Source of the DNA: Lentzea albidocapillata
GTDB lineage: Bacteria; Actinomycetota; Actinomycetes; Mycobacteriales; Pseudonocardiaceae
Reading direction: 5' to 3'
DNA length: 64,000 nucleotides
Assembly (NCBI RefSeq): GCF_000719115.1
Contig: NZ_JOEA01000014.1
Coordinates: forward strand, 434,001-498,000
Part shown: in pieces, positions 27,627-37,581 of the stretch
Position numbering within the stretch: position 1 is the first letter of the stretch
Layout of the letters: every line of letters starts with the position of its first letter
Notes under the pieces: model-generated
Seen by the model: only the letters and a program-made list of their open reading frames with translations
What the model was told of the DNA's origin: nothing
Database searches by the model: none
Position numbers and translations under genes: made by a program

Positions 27627-29261
27627 TCAGATCACGTCGACGAACACCGGGTTGGCGTAGAACCAGAGGTCGGCCCACGGGTCCGAGTCGGCGATCACGT
27701 CGATCATCGGGTCACCGGCCGAGGTGAGCCGGTTGCCGTCGCTGCCCCGCAGCCGCAGGTAGAACGACCGCTCGACGTTCTTGAAGGTGTACGAGAACCG
27801 GATCTTGCCCGTGCGCGGCACCTCGAACGTCTTGGCGACGGTGGTCTCCGGCGCGAGGAACAGGTCGCGGTCGGCGGACGGACCGGTGACCGGGCCGGCG
27901 ATCAGGTCGACCTTGGCCAGCACCGGCCTGGTGCCCGCGAAGTTCGGGCCGGACGCGCGGTCGACCTCGATGGTGACCTCGACGTCGCTGCCCCGGCGCA
28001 CGAACGTCCGCCCGCCCAGCGTCACGCCGCGCAGGTCGTCGCGCGAGCGCACGCGCAGTTGCAGGCCGTCGATCAGGCGCCCGTGCACGGTCAGCACCTT
28101 GCCTGCCTGCAGGCCGCGCATGATGTCCACATAGGACTTCGACCGGGAGCCGACGATGTTCGAGCCGTACTGGCCGGGGAAGAAGTCGCCGTAGGTGGTC
28201 TGCTTGACCCCCGAGTCGATCGGCGCGCCCTTCGAGCCTGTCGTGGCGTAGTCCTGCAAGCCCTGCGTGAGGGTGTCGTTGAAGACCTGATGCACGTCCG
28301 AGTTCGCGGTGATCCACCACGGGCGTCCCTCGGCGAGCAGGGAGTCCCACAGGCCACCGACCTTGGCGGTCATCCAGTCGAACCCGCCGTGGGTGCGGTA
28401 GGACTCCGGCGGGTAGCCGGGGAACGACTCCGGGCCCGGCGCCGCCGTGTCGTAGTAGCCGCGCGCACGGCCGGAGCCGCCCGCGGACTTCGGCGTGCCG
28501 GCGGCCTGGTGACCGGGCGCGCCCTCCATGCCGACCGCGACACCGGGAGCCGCGTCGCGCCAGCCGCGGATCTCGTGCGGGCTGTCGACGCCACGCCGGG
28601 ACGGGTGGTTCGCGAACATCAGCGCGATCTCGGTCCGTCCGGAGAGGACCTGCGCCTCCAGGTACCGCAGGGCGGCCAGGGCGAGGGACTCGGTGTTGTT
28701 CGCGATGCGGCCGTCGTAGGACAGCTCGAACGCCTTGAGGATGTCGACGGTGTGCTTGCCGGGCGGCATGAACACGGTGGCGTGCTCCGCGCCGGGGATG
28801 TTCCACTCCAGGCCCTGGTACACCAGCACGTCGCGCTGCGACCGGCGGACGCGCTCGATGTCCGGCGTGATCTGGTCGATCGAGAACTTCTGGTGCGCGA
28901 CGCCACCGTGGTCGGTGATGACGACCCAGTCGAGGCCGAACTCGTGCGCCTTCTGCACCTGCTGCGCGATCGTGTACTGGCCGTCGTCGGAGTACTGGGT
29001 GTGGATGTGGTGGTCGCCCGCGTACCAGCGCTCACCGCCGCCCCAGGGGTTGACCGGGACGTGCGCCTCGGCCCTGCCGGTACCGGCGGCCACGGCGACA
29101 CCGGCGGCGCCGGCCGCGATGCCCAGGCCGGCCAGGAACTTGCGGCGCTCGACTGACGACGGGCGGTCGTCCGCGGGGTCGAGCCAGCTGCCCTCGACCG
29201 GCTCTACCTCGTGGTGGTGGTGCGTGTGATCACCGTGCGAGTGATCGTGAGAGTGGGACAT
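27627..29261 (-). CDS. Tat-exported PHP/CehA-McbA family metallohydrolase with His-rich N-terminus
   Basis: 544 residues. The N-terminus MSHSHDHSHGDHTHHHHE has nine His in 17 residues; then comes a Tat signal (RRKFLAG at residues 39-45, hydrophobic stretch GIAAGAAGVAVAAG). The PHP phosphoesterase domain (about 75-400) shows DHHIHTQYSDDG, VITDHGG, FANHPSRRG and TANSDVHQ, the metal-binding His/Asp set. A C-terminal beta-rich region follows. Tat export fits a protein folded around metals before secretion. The His-rich tail before the Tat motif is unusual and could bind Zn, Ni or Cu, or help metal loading. Substrate unknown. Confidence 0.88.
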   Translation of the reverse strand: MSHSHDHSHGDHTHHHHEVEPVEGSWLDPADDRPSSVERRKFLAGLGIAAGAAGVAVAAGTGRAEAHVPVNPWGGGERWYAGDHHIHTQYSDDGQYTIAQQVQKAHEFGLDWVVITDHGGVAHQKFSIDQITPDIERVRRSQRDVLVYQGLEWNIPGAEHATVFMPPGKHTVDILKAFELSYDGRIANNTESLALAALRYLEAQVLSGRTEIALMFANHPSRRGVDSPHEIRGWRDAAPGVAVGMEGAPGHQAAGTPKSAGGSGRARGYYDTAAPGPESFPGYPPESYRTHGGFDWMTAKVGGLWDSLLAEGRPWWITANSDVHQVFNDTLTQGLQDYATTGSKGAPIDSGVKQTTYGDFFPGQYGSNIVGSRSKSYVDIMRGLQAGKVLTVHGRLIDGLQLRVRSRDDLRGVTLGGRTFVRRGSDVEVTIEVDRASGPNFAGTRPVLAKVDLIAGPVTGPSADRDLFLAPETTVAKTFEVPRTGKIRFSYTFKNVERSFYLRLRGSDGNRLTSAGDPMIDVIADSDPWADLWFYANPVFVDVI

Positions 29262-29332
29262 GCGCAGATCTCAACCGGTCAAGCTGTCCAGGGAAACGAA
29301 CGGAGCATGAACCCTTGTACCGGGAACTTCAC

Positions 29333-30718
29333 TCACACGGCCTGGACGGCCAGCAGGGCAAGGTCGTCGTGGTCGTCCCGGTCCAGCCACTTGAGCACGG
29401 CCTGCTCGCAGTGCCGCGCGATCTCCTCCGCCGACAGGCCCTTGCACTCCTTCAGCACCGCCTGCAGACGCTGCTCGCCGAACAACTCCGTGCGGTTCGT
29501 GTGCGCGCGGGCCTCGGTGAAGCCGTCGCTGTACAGCACCAGCGTGTCGCCCGGCGCCAGCGTGATCTGCTCGCCGGAGAACCGGACATCCGCCAGGATT
29601 CCGACGATCGCCCCCGTGGCGCTCACCTCGTCCACGCTGCCGTCCGCCCGCAACACCAGCGGCGCGGGATGGCCACCGGACGCGAGGGACAGCCGTGCTC
29701 CCCCGTTGGCCAGCGGCACCAGTTCCCCGACGACGAGCGTGGTGAAGAGCTTCGAGCCGGTGGCGCGCAACGAGGTGTTCAGCAGGTGCAGCAGCCGCAC
29801 CGGGTTCGTCTCGACCAGGGAGAGCGCCTGCAGCGACTGCCGGACGCGTCCACTGTGGACCGCGGCTTCCAGGCCGTGCCCGCAGACGTCGCCCAGCACG
29901 AACGTCGCCGAGCCGTCCGTGCGCGGGTGGACGTCGTAGAAGTCGCCGCCGACGAGCGCCCGCTGGTGGGCGGGGATGAACACCGAGGCCAGCGTCACAC
30001 CGTGCACCTCGGGCAGCGGCAACGGCAGCAGCGCCGACCGCAGCACCTCGATCGTCCGCTGCTGCTCCGTCAGCTTCGACGACGACTCCAGCGCCACGGC
30101 GGCGTGCTTGCCGAACAGCCGGATCCGTTCCACGTCGTTCGGCGCGAAGTCGCCCTTCCGCACCACGACCAGCGCGCCGCCGACGCCCAGCGGCACGGCC
30201 AGCGCACAGCCGAAGTCCTCCGGCACGCCCCAGCTGCCTTCACCCAAAGAGGTGATCCTGAGCAGGCTGGACGTGCCGGTCAGCACCTCGGAGATCTCCG
30301 AGACACGGCGAGGCGTGCGCGTGACCGTGGGCTCGCCGCCATCGCAACGCCACCACTCCAGCCGGTCACGGGTGGCGGGCACGACGGCGACGCAGTGCTC
30401 GCCCAGCAGTTCCGCCGCGAGCTGCACGATCGTCTTCAGGGTCAGTTCGCGCGACCCGCCGCCGGCGAGCCGCAGATGCGCGTGGTCGAGCGTGGAGTCC
30501 GTGAAGTACCAGGCACTCCAGCCCTCGCCGAGGTCGTGCCGGCGGCCCACGACGTGCTTGTCGAACTGCGCGCCGAGGCCGAGGCGGGGGAACCTGTCGG
30601 CGGCCGCGGCGTTGCGCACGCGCACCACTCCGGCCGCGTCGACGACGAAGACGGCTTCGCGCAGCCCGTCCACCAGGCGCTGCCAGCCGTCGAGGTCGAT
30701 GCCCACGACGCTGCTCAT
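29333..30718 (-). CDS. PAS/GAF-sensor PP2C (SpoIIE-type) serine phosphatase
   Basis: 461 residues, soluble. A PAS-like N-terminus (about 8-65, VFVVDAAGVVRVRNAAAADR) and a GAF-like middle (about 90-215) precede the PP2C/SpoIIE domain (about 235-461). Metal ligands are visible as LVGGDFYDV, LGDVCGHGLEAA and YSDGFTEAR, with DDLALLAV at the end. Such enzymes dephosphorylate STAS-domain anti-anti-sigma factors such as those at 35065 and 36252. Divergent from the HAMP-repeat kinase with about 137 bp between starts. Role: input phosphatase of the partner-switching module. Confidence 0.92.
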   Translation of the reverse strand: MSSVVGIDLDGWQRLVDGLREAVFVVDAAGVVRVRNAAAADRFPRLGLGAQFDKHVVGRRHDLGEGWSAWYFTDSTLDHAHLRLAGGGSRELTLKTIVQLAAELLGEHCVAVVPATRDRLEWWRCDGGEPTVTRTPRRVSEISEVLTGTSSLLRITSLGEGSWGVPEDFGCALAVPLGVGGALVVVRKGDFAPNDVERIRLFGKHAAVALESSSKLTEQQRTIEVLRSALLPLPLPEVHGVTLASVFIPAHQRALVGGDFYDVHPRTDGSATFVLGDVCGHGLEAAVHSGRVRQSLQALSLVETNPVRLLHLLNTSLRATGSKLFTTLVVGELVPLANGGARLSLASGGHPAPLVLRADGSVDEVSATGAIVGILADVRFSGEQITLAPGDTLVLYSDGFTEARAHTNRTELFGEQRLQAVLKECKGLSAEEIARHCEQAVLKWLDRDDHDDLALLAVQAV

Positions 30719-30855
30719 CCGCTCTTGTCCTGCGCAGACGGCCGGGTCATCACGGCCTCCTGCGGGTCGTTTGCGTGCATCGCGGCTTCAAGTTACCTCG
30801 CTCCAAACCTAACGTGGCAGTCTTGGCTGTGACCACCGAGGCACGGAGGCTTGGA

Positions 30856-33800
30856 GTGACCACGGCCAACGAAGAGACGGACGCGACCCTCGAACGGGTC
30901 CTCTCCGCCATGAGAGACCTGCGTGACGGCAATTTCCGCCGCAGGCTCGTCGTGCCGGGGAACGGGCCTGTGTCAGCGCTCGCGGACGTTTTCAACGAGA
31001 TCGCCGAACGCAACCAGTGGCTCGCTGGTGAACTGGGCCGGGTCCGCCAGGCGGTGGGCCAGGAGGGCCGGCTGACCGAACGGGTGGCGCCCGCGGGCAC
31101 CGCCGGCGGCTGGTCGCTCATCGCGGACTCGGTGAACGGCCTGGTCGAGGACCTGATGCGGCCGACGACGGAGCTGAGCCGCGTGCTGGCCGCCGTCGCC
31201 GAGGGCGACCTGACCAAGCGCATGTCGGACCAGACGCTGCGCGGCGAGTTCGCGACGCTCGGCTCGACGGTGAACGGCCTGGTGGACCAGCTGTCGTCGT
31301 TCGCCGACGAGGTCACCCGCGTCGCCCGCGAGGTCGGCACGGACGGCCGCCTGGGCGGTCAGGCGAAGGTGCCCGGCGTCGCCGGCACGTGGCGCGACCT
31401 GACCGACAACGTCAACTCGATGGCGAACAACCTGACCAACCAGGTCCGCAACATCGCCCAGGTCGCGACGGCCGTGGCCACCGGCGACCTGACCCAGAAG
31501 ATCACGGTGGACGTCTCCGGCGAGATGCTGGAGCTGAAGAACACGCTGAACACCATGGTCGACCAGCTCAGCTCGTTCGCGGACGAGGTCACCCGCGTCG
31601 CCCGCGAGGTCGGCACGGACGGCAAGCTCGGTGGCCAGGCGAAGGTGCCCGGCGTCGCCGGCACGTGGCGCGACCTGACCGACAACGTGAACTTCATGGC
31701 GGACAACCTGACGACCCAGGTCCGCAACATCGCCCAGGTCACGACCGCGGTGGCGCTCGGCGACCTGACCCAGAAGATCACCGTCGACGCGCGCGGCGAG
31801 ATCCTGGAGCTCAAGTCCACGATCAACACGATGGTCGACCAGCTCTCGTCGTTCGCCGACGAGGTCACGCGGGTCGCGCGTGAGGTCGGTTCGGACGGCC
31901 GCCTGGGCGGGCAGGCACAGGTGCCCGGCGTCGCCGGTACCTGGCGCGACCTGACCGAGTCGGTGAACGTCATGGCGAACAACCTGACGACCCAGGTCCG
32001 CAACATCGCCTCGGTCACCACCGCCATCGCGCGGGGCGACCTGACGCAGAAGATCACGATCGACGCCCGCGGCGAGATCCTCGAGCTCAAGACCACGATC
32101 AACACGATGGTCGACCAGCTCTCCTCGTTCGCCGACGAGGCCACCCGCGTGGCCCGCGAGGTCGGCACCGAGGGCCGCCTCGGCGGTCAGGCGACGGTGC
32201 CGGGCGTCGCCGGCACGTGGCGCGACCTGACCGACAACGTCAACTTCATGGCGAACAACCTAACCAACCAGGTCCGCAACATCGCGCACGTCGCCACCGC
32301 CGTCGCGAACGGCGACCTGTCGCAGAAGATCACCGTCGACGCGCGCGGCGAGATCCTGGAGCTCAAGTCCACGCTGAACGTGATGGTCGACCAGCTCAGC
32401 TCGTTCGCCGAGGAGGTCACCCGCGTCGCCCGCGAGGTCGGCACCGACGGCCGGCTGGGCGGTCAGGCCCGCGTGCAGGGCGTCGCCGGCACGTGGAAGG
32501 ACCTGACCGACAACGTCAACCTGATGGCGGACAACCTGACCAACCAGGTCCGCAACATCGCCGCCGTCGCCACCGCCGTCGCGAACGGCGACCTCTCGAA
32601 GAAGATCACCGTCGAGGCCAAGGGCGAGGTCGCGGCCCTCGCCGAGACCCTGAACGGCATGGTCGACACGCTCCGCGCGTTCGGTGACGAGGTCACCCGT
32701 GTCGCCCGTGAGGTCGGCACGGAGGGCATCCTGGGCGGCCAGGCCCGCGTGTCCGGCGTCGCCGGCACGTGGAAGGACCTCACCGACTCGGTGAACTTCA
32801 TGGCGGACAACCTGACCAACCAGGTCCGCAACATCGCCCAGGTCACCACCGCCGTGGCCCAGGGCGACCTGACGAAGAAGATCGACGTCTCCGCCCGCGG
32901 CGAGATCCTGGAGCTCAAGACCACCATCAACACGATGGTCGACCAGCTCAGCTCGTTCGCCGACGAGGTCACGCGGGTCGCCCGCGAGGTCGGCACCGAG
33001 GGCAAGCTCGGCGGTCAGGCCGAGGTCGACGGCGTGGCCGGCACGTGGTCGAAGCTGACCGACAACGTCAACCAGCTCGCGTCGAACCTGACCACCCAGG
33101 TCCGCGCCATCGCCGCCGTCGCCACCGCCGTGACCGCGGGCGACCTGACCAGGCAGATCACCGTCGACGCGTCCGGCGAGCTCGCGGAGCTCAAGGACAA
33201 CGTCAACCAGATGATCGCGAACCTCAAAGAGACCACGCGCGCCAACCGCGAGCAGTACTGGCTCAAGACCAACCTGGCGCGCCTGTCCGGTCTGATGCAG
33301 GGCCACCGCGACCTGCGCGCGCTGGCCTCGTTGATCATGAGCGAGCTGACGCCGCTGGTCAGCGCCCACCACGGCGCGTTCTTCCAGATCGAGGAGGCCG
33401 ACTCCAAGCAGTCCCTGGAGCTGACCGCCACCTACGGCTTCCGCCTCGACGCCGCCCGCACCACCCGCGTGGCCATGGGCGAGTCGCTGGTGGGCCAGTC
33501 GGCCCTGGAGAAGAAGACGATCCTGGTCACCCAGGTCCCCGGCGGCTACCTGACCGTCTCCTCGGCACTGGGCGAGTCGGCCCCGGTCAACCTGGTGATC
33601 CTGCCGGTCCTGTTCCAGGGCGAGACCCTCGGCGTGATCGAGCTGGCGTCCCTCAACGAGTTCTCCGACGTCCACCTCGACCTCCTGGACCAGCTCAAGG
33701 AGGCCATCGGCGTCAACGTGAACACGCTGCTGGCCAACTCCCGCACCGACGCGCTGCTGGTCGAGTCCCAGCGCCTCACGACGGAGCTCAGGGCCGGTTC

Positions 33801-35001
33801 CGAGGAACTGGAGGACCGCGCGCGCCAGCTCCAGACGGCCTCGAAGTACAAGTCCGAGTTCATGGCCAACATGTCGCACGAGCTCCGGACGCCGCTGAAC
33901 TCGTTGCTGATCCTGGCCAAGCTGCTCGCCGACAACCTCGACGGCAACCTCAACCCCAAGCAGGTCGAGTTCGCCCGCACGATCCACTCGTCCGGCTCGG
34001 ACCTGCTGCAGCTCATCAACGACATCCTCGACCTCACCAAGGTCGAGGCGGGCCACATGACGCTGCACGAGGACCCGGTCCGCTTGGAGGAGCTCGTCCG
34101 CTACGTCGAGACGTTGTGCCTGCCGCTGACGGCCGAGAAGAACCTCGAGTTCTCCGTGCGCGTGGACCCGAACGTCCCGGAGACCCTGCACACCGACGAA
34201 CACCGCCTCCAGCAGATCCTCAGGAACCTGCTCTCGAACGCGGTGAAGTTCACCCATGACGGTGGCATCCGCCTGCACGTGCGCATGGACGACCCGTCCA
34301 CCGTGGCGTTCGACGTGCACGACACCGGCATCGGCATCCCGGCCGAGAAGCTGGCCGTCATCTTCGAGGCCTTCCAGCAGGCGGACGGCACCACGTCCCG
34401 CAAGTACGGCGGCACGGGCCTGGGTCTGTCCATCAGCCGTGAGCTGGCACAACTGCTCAACGGCGCGCTACGGGTCCGCTCGGAGCCGGGTATCGGCTCG
34501 ACCTTCACCCTGTGCCTCCCGCTGGGCAAGGTCACCCCGGACACGATCGTCCTGCCGGAACCGACCCCGATCGTCACCCCGGCGCCGGTGCTGGCCGCCT
34601 CGGGCTCGATCCGCTTCCACGGCGAGAAGGTCCTCGTGGTGGACGACGACCTGCGCAACGTCTTCGCTCTCACGAGCGTGCTCGAGCTGGTGGGCCTGGA
34701 GGCGATCTTCGCCGACAACGGCATCACGGGCGTGCGGGCCCTCGAACAGTACGACGACGTGGCCATCGTCCTGATGGACATCATGATGCCCGAGCTGGAC
34801 GGCAACGCCACGATCTCGGCGATCCGCGCGATGGAGCGCTACGCCGACCTTCCGGTCATCGCCGTCACGGCCAAGGCCATGAAGGGCGACCGCGAGAAGT
34901 CCCTGGCCTCGGGTGCCACCGACTACGTCACCAAACCGGTGGACACCGAGCACCTCATCCGCCTGATCGCCTACTACCTGGGCGTGTCGGCGGAAGCCTG
35001 A
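30856..35001 (+). CDS. Soluble hybrid histidine kinase with tandem HAMP repeats (Nik1/OsaA-like)
   Basis: 1381 residues without any membrane segment. Order: divergent HAMP-like units (about 10-140), seven nearly identical 92-residue units (144-787), GAF (about 820-950), coiled coil, HisKA with phospho-acceptor His1008 in [10 protein letters not shown], HATPase with [14 protein letters not shown] and GTGLGLSI, then a receiver domain with Asp1308 in [12 protein letters not shown] and the TKPVD lysine. The GTG at 30856 follows GGAGG; GTG 30829 is possible. This layout is that of fungal group III osmosensors and of S. coelicolor OsaA. Placed amid SpoIIE/STAS/RsbW genes, it probably senses osmotic or related stress. 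Confidence 0.94.
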   Translation: MTTANEETDATLERVLSAMRDLRDGNFRRRLVVPGNGPVSALADVFNEIAERNQWLAGELGRVRQAVGQEGRLTERVAPAGTAGGWSLIADSVNGLVEDLMRPTTELSRVLAAVAEGDLTKRMSDQTLRGEFATLGSTVNGLVDQLSSFADEVTRVAREVGTDGRLGGQAKVPGVAGTWRDLTDNVNSMANNLTNQVRNIAQVATAVATGDLTQKITVDVSGEMLELKNTLNTMVDQLSSFADEVTRVAREVGTDGKLGGQAKVPGVAGTWRDLTDNVNFMADNLTTQVRNIAQVTTAVALGDLTQKITVDARGEILELKSTINTMVDQLSSFADEVTRVAREVGSDGRLGGQAQVPGVAGTWRDLTESVNVMANNLTTQVRNIASVTTAIARGDLTQKITIDARGEILELKTTINTMVDQLSSFADEATRVAREVGTEGRLGGQATVPGVAGTWRDLTDNVNFMANNLTNQVRNIAHVATAVANGDLSQKITVDARGEILELKSTLNVMVDQLSSFAEEVTRVAREVGTDGRLGGQARVQGVAGTWKDLTDNVNLMADNLTNQVRNIAAVATAVANGDLSKKITVEAKGEVAALAETLNGMVDTLRAFGDEVTRVAREVGTEGILGGQARVSGVAGTWKDLTDSVNFMADNLTNQVRNIAQVTTAVAQGDLTKKIDVSARGEILELKTTINTMVDQLSSFADEVTRVAREVGTEGKLGGQAEVDGVAGTWSKLTDNVNQLASNLTTQVRAIAAVATAVTAGDLTRQITVDASGELAELKDNVNQMIANLKETTRANREQYWLKTNLARLSGLMQGHRDLRALASLIMSELTPLVSAHHGAFFQIEEADSKQSLELTATYGFRLDAARTTRVAMGESLVGQSALEKKTILVTQVPGGYLTVSSALGESAPVNLVILPVLFQGETLGVIELASLNEFSDVHLDLLDQLKEAIGVNVNTLLANSRTDALLVESQRLTTELRAGSEELEDRARQLQTASKYKSEFMANMSHELRTPLNSLLILAKLLADNLDGNLNPKQVEFARTIHSSGSDLLQLINDILDLTKVEAGHMTLHEDPVRLEELVRYVETLCLPLTAEKNLEFSVRVDPNVPETLHTDEHRLQQILRNLLSNAVKFTHDGGIRLHVRMDDPSTVAFDVHDTGIGIPAEKLAVIFEAFQQADGTTSRKYGGTGLGLSISRELAQLLNGALRVRSEPGIGSTFTLCLPLGKVTPDTIVLPEPTPIVTPAPVLAASGSIRFHGEKVLVVDDDLRNVFALTSVLELVGLEAIFADNGITGVRALEQYDDVAIVLMDIMMPELDGNATISAIRAMERYADLPVIAVTAKAMKGDREKSLASGATDYVTKPVDTEHLIRLIAYYLGVSAEA
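31285..33216 (+). repeat. Seven tandem 276-bp coding repeats (HAMP units)
   Basis: Seven in-frame 276-bp units, each beginning at [18 protein letters not shown] or a close variant. Each contains GVAGTW(R/K)DLTD, VRNIA and GDLT(Q/K)KI motifs. Unit 6 starts [10 protein letters not shown] and unit 7 is the most divergent. DNA identity between units is high enough to allow recombination and repeat-number change. Confidence 0.93.
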
Positions 35002-35064
35002 GGGCCCTACCCGCGCGGACGGGGCGCAGCCGAAGACCGGCCGCCCTTCCGCGCGCACCGGCTG

Positions 35065-35412
35065 TCAGTGAGCCGAGTCCACCGCCTCCTGCACGGCCAC
35101 GTCCACCGACTCGTGCAGGCTCAGCACCTCGGCCACGTCGGCCAGCTCGAACAACCGCCGGACCGGCGCCTGAGCAGCGGCGATCCGCAGCTGCCCGCCG
35201 GCCTCGGCCAGCCGGCGGTGCCAGTCCAGCACCAGCGCCAGCCCGGTCGAGTCCATGAACGCGAGTCCGGCCAGGTCGAGCACCGCGTGCGCCCCGGTCA
35301 CGTCCTCGTCGAGCCGGGCGGACAACAGGGGGACGGTGTCGATGTCCAGCTCACCGGCGACGGCGAGCACTCGCCATCCCCGCTGGACCTCGCTGCCGAC
35401 GTTGAGCTCCAT
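35065..35412 (-). CDS. STAS-domain anti-sigma factor antagonist
   Basis: 115 residues forming one STAS domain. The phospho-acceptor loop reads LAFMDSTGLALVLDWHRR, with Ser as expected for RsbV/SpoIIAA proteins that bind and neutralise anti-sigma kinases when unphosphorylated. ATG at 35412 preceded by GAAGGGAAA. Divergent from an RsbW-like kinase gene at 35530 and convergent with the HAMP-repeat kinase. Probable substrate of the SpoIIE phosphatase at 29333. Confidence 0.9.
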   Translation of the reverse strand: MELNVGSEVQRGWRVLAVAGELDIDTVPLLSARLDEDVTGAHAVLDLAGLAFMDSTGLALVLDWHRRLAEAGGQLRIAAAQAPVRRLFELADVAEVLSLHESVDVAVQEAVDSAH

Positions 35413-35529
35413 CGTCGCCGTTTCCCTTCGCCACGCCCGACTCGTGCGACCCAAATCGTGCAGCACGACGTCCGACCATGCGACCACCGGGGGGCTGAAA
35501 GATCCGGACGACGCGCCGGATGTGCGACG

Positions 35530-35925
35530 ATGCGTCCTGTGTTGAACGACCCACTGGCAGAGGTGCGGGTGATCCTGACCGCCGAGGGCGGTTCCTGCGC
35601 TCGCGCACGTCAGGTGGTGCGCGAGGTCGCGGCGTCGTGGGAGCTGTCCGAGGACCTGGTCGACGACGCGCAGCTCGTCGTGACCGAACTCGTGTCCAAC
35701 GGCATCGACCACGGTGAGGGACCGATCACACTCACGGTGAGCCGGAAGGCGGGCGGCATGCTCGTCGAGGTGCACGACGAGTCGTCGAAGCTGCCCGAGC
35801 TCAGACCGGTCGATCCCAGCAGCCCACGCGGGCGCGGCATGCAGCTCGTGCGGGCGCTGAGCGTGAAGTGGGGCACCACGCCGCAAAGCGGCGGCAAAGT
35901 GGTCTGGGCGCAGCTAGAAGCGTGA
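35530..35925 (+). CDS. RsbW-like anti-sigma serine kinase (HATPase_c_2)
   Basis: 131 residues. Bergerat-fold motifs: N box VVTELVSNGIDHG (Glu and Asn present), G1 VEVHDESSKLPEL, and G2-like SPRGRGMQLVRAL. Such proteins phosphorylate STAS antagonists and sequester sigma factors. It lies between two STAS genes, giving a complete kinase/antagonist/phosphatase set. No sigma factor gene is nearby, so its sigma target is elsewhere or its output is different. ATG at 35530. Confidence 0.9.
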   Translation: MRPVLNDPLAEVRVILTAEGGSCARARQVVREVAASWELSEDLVDDAQLVVTELVSNGIDHGEGPITLTVSRKAGGMLVEVHDESSKLPELRPVDPSSPRGRGMQLVRALSVKWGTTPQSGGKVVWAQLEA

Positions 35926-35946
35926 AAACGGGGTACCTCAACCCGT

Positions 35947-36180
35947 ATGACCGCCCTTCCGCCCGACCCTGAACCCGACCTCACACCTGGGCCAGAACCC
36001 GGCGGCGGGGTGAATCCAGGAGAAACCCCTCCGGACTCCGGATCGACCACCACGGGCCTGTCCCACCACGAACGGACTCCGCCCAAGGCGACCGCCGGAC
36101 GCATCGTGATCGCGATCATCGTGCTGTTCGCGCTGCTGGTGGCCGCGATGCTCCTGACCCGCGCTTTCCTGCTGGTGTAG
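35947..36180 (+). CDS. DUF6480-like small membrane protein
   Basis: 77 residues. Pro/Glu/Asp-rich N-terminus (PPDPEPDLTPGPEPGGGVNP) and one C-terminal hydrophobic helix (about 52-76, IVIAIIVLFALLVAAMLL). The GLEPGGGV-like and GETPPDSGSTTTGLS motifs match the short actinobacterial DUF6480 family as I recall it. Often encoded near stress genes. Function unknown. It starts 21 bp after the RsbW-like gene and may be co-transcribed. Confidence 0.75.
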   Translation: MTALPPDPEPDLTPGPEPGGGVNPGETPPDSGSTTTGLSHHERTPPKATAGRIVIAIIVLFALLVAAMLLTRAFLLV

Positions 36181-36251
36181 CCGCGGCTCCGAACGTTTCA
36201 GGTTGTGAGCGTCCGGCGATGGCGCGTACGGTCGGTGCGGACGGGAGTCCT

Positions 36252-36599
36252 ATGAACCAGCTTCGGCAGAGAACCACCTACGTACAGTCCATCCCGATCG
36301 TCGCTCTCACCGGCGAGATCGACATGATGTCGTCGGCACCGGTGACCAGCAGGCTCGCCGAACTGCTCGACCGCAAGCCCCCCGCGTTGGTCCTCGACCT
36401 GCGGGAAGTGCGCTTCTTCGGCTCCGAGGGCATCCGCACGCTGGTGGAGACGCAGCACCAGGCGGACGAGCTCGGCGTCAGGTTCGGCGTCGTCAGCGAC
36501 AGCAGAATCGTGCTGCGTCCGCTGGAGATGACGGCCGTCGACCAGTTGTTACTGTTGTTCACCGACATCGACGACGCTGTCGCCGCTCTACGCGGCTGA
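36252..36599 (+). CDS. STAS-domain anti-sigma factor antagonist
   Basis: 115 residues. STAS fold with VALTGEIDMMSSAPV and the acceptor loop VRFFGSEGIRTLVE, where Ser is the likely phosphorylation site. ATG at 36252 follows GGGAG; an in-frame ATG at 36219 is less likely. Second antagonist of the partner-switching cluster, with a different loop from the one at 35065, so the two may serve different anti-sigma kinases. It overlaps the convergent Ppx/GppA gene by 12 bp. Confidence 0.88.
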   Translation: MNQLRQRTTYVQSIPIVALTGEIDMMSSAPVTSRLAELLDRKPPALVLDLREVRFFGSEGIRTLVETQHQADELGVRFGVVSDSRIVLRPLEMTAVDQLLLLFTDIDDAVAALRG

Positions 36600-37472
36600 C
36601 GAGCTCAGCGCTCGGGAGCGTTCCACCAGGGAGAGCAGCAGGCCTTCCTTGGTGGACCACGGGGAGATGTCCACGACGTCGTGGCCCGAGACCTTCATCA
36701 AGCCCTCCGCGACCACCGCACCCGCCAGCGACTGCTGGGCCCGGTGGCGTGAGATCCCCGGCAGAGCCGCGCGTTCGCGCACCGAGAGCTTCGCAAGGCG
36801 CGGAATCCACTTCTCCAGGTCCTTGAGCCGCAGCTGGCGCGGCGCGTAGGTGCCGTTGCGGGCGCCGGCGAGGCGGGCCAGCTGTTCGAACACCTTCGAG
36901 CACCCCACCGCGTGCGCGCTCTCGCCCCACGGGAACGCGGACTTCAGGCGCTGCGCCACCTCCACGCGCATCTCCGTGACGGTCAGGCCGGTGCGCGTCA
37001 ATGTCCTTGCCCCCAAAGGCAACGACACCGCGCGTTCGGGTTCGGCGCCGGATCCCGCGGCGAGTTCGACGGTGCCACCGCCGACGTCCAGCACCACCAT
37101 GGGCCCCGCGCTCCAGCCGAACCAGTGCCGGGCCGCCGCGTACGAGAGGCGCGCTTCTTCCTTGCCAGACAACACCTTCAGCTCGACGCCGGTGCGTCTG
37201 GCCACCTTGCGGATGACCTCCTCGACGTTCGCCGAGTCACGCACGGACGACGTGGCGAAGGGCAGGAACGAGACGTCGCCCGCCTTCTTGCGGGCGGCGA
37301 GCACGGCGTCGCAGAGCGAGTCGACACCGTCGCGGCTGATGGCCCCGTCCGCGTCGAGCTCCCGGTCCAGCCGCAGCCGGACCTTGTGGGACACCAGCGG
37401 ACGCAGCAGGTCTCGTTCCACGACCACCAGGTGTGCGCTGAAGCACCCGACGTCCAGAACTCCGACCGCCAT
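36588..37472 (-). CDS. Ppx/GppA family phosphatase
   Basis: 294-residue ASKHA-fold enzyme acting on exopolyphosphate or pppGpp. Motifs: VGVLDVGCFSAHLVVVE (phosphate 1, with Cys replacing the usual Ser/Asn region), FATSSVRDSANVEEV, VVLDVGGGTVELA (phosphate 2) and a final HDVVDISPWSTKEG. ATG at 37472 follows GAAGGAAGGTGG. Actinobacteria usually carry two such proteins; this is the short form without a C-terminal HD domain. Divergent from the phosphodiesterase gene at 37582. A role in stringent or phosphate response fits its stress-module neighbour but is inferred. Confidence 0.87.
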   Translation of the reverse strand: MAVGVLDVGCFSAHLVVVERDLLRPLVSHKVRLRLDRELDADGAISRDGVDSLCDAVLAARKKAGDVSFLPFATSSVRDSANVEEVIRKVARRTGVELKVLSGKEEARLSYAAARHWFGWSAGPMVVLDVGGGTVELAAGSGAEPERAVSLPLGARTLTRTGLTVTEMRVEVAQRLKSAFPWGESAHAVGCSKVFEQLARLAGARNGTYAPRQLRLKDLEKWIPRLAKLSVRERAALPGISRHRAQQSLAGAVVAEGLMKVSGHDVVDISPWSTKEGLLLSLVERSRALSSSAA

Positions 37473-37581
37473 CCGCCACCTTCCTTCTGCCAAGTCTTCT
37501 TTACCTTATCGGCAGCCATTGTGCGGAACTCAGGCCCCGAACGAGCAATCTTGACCCGATGAGATGCGTTACAGTCACCGA

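Noticed and set aside
27147..29156. 669-residue forward frame across the PHP gene
   Set aside because: Antisense of the PHP phosphoesterase; no recognisable domain.
31285..33216. Tandem repeats considered as a CRISPR or satellite array
   Set aside because: Units are 276 bp, contiguous and in frame, coding for HAMP domains.
32260..34452. 730-residue reverse frame antisense to the HAMP-repeat kinase
   Set aside because: Repetitive antisense translation in a high-GC gene; codon pattern and motifs belong to the forward strand.
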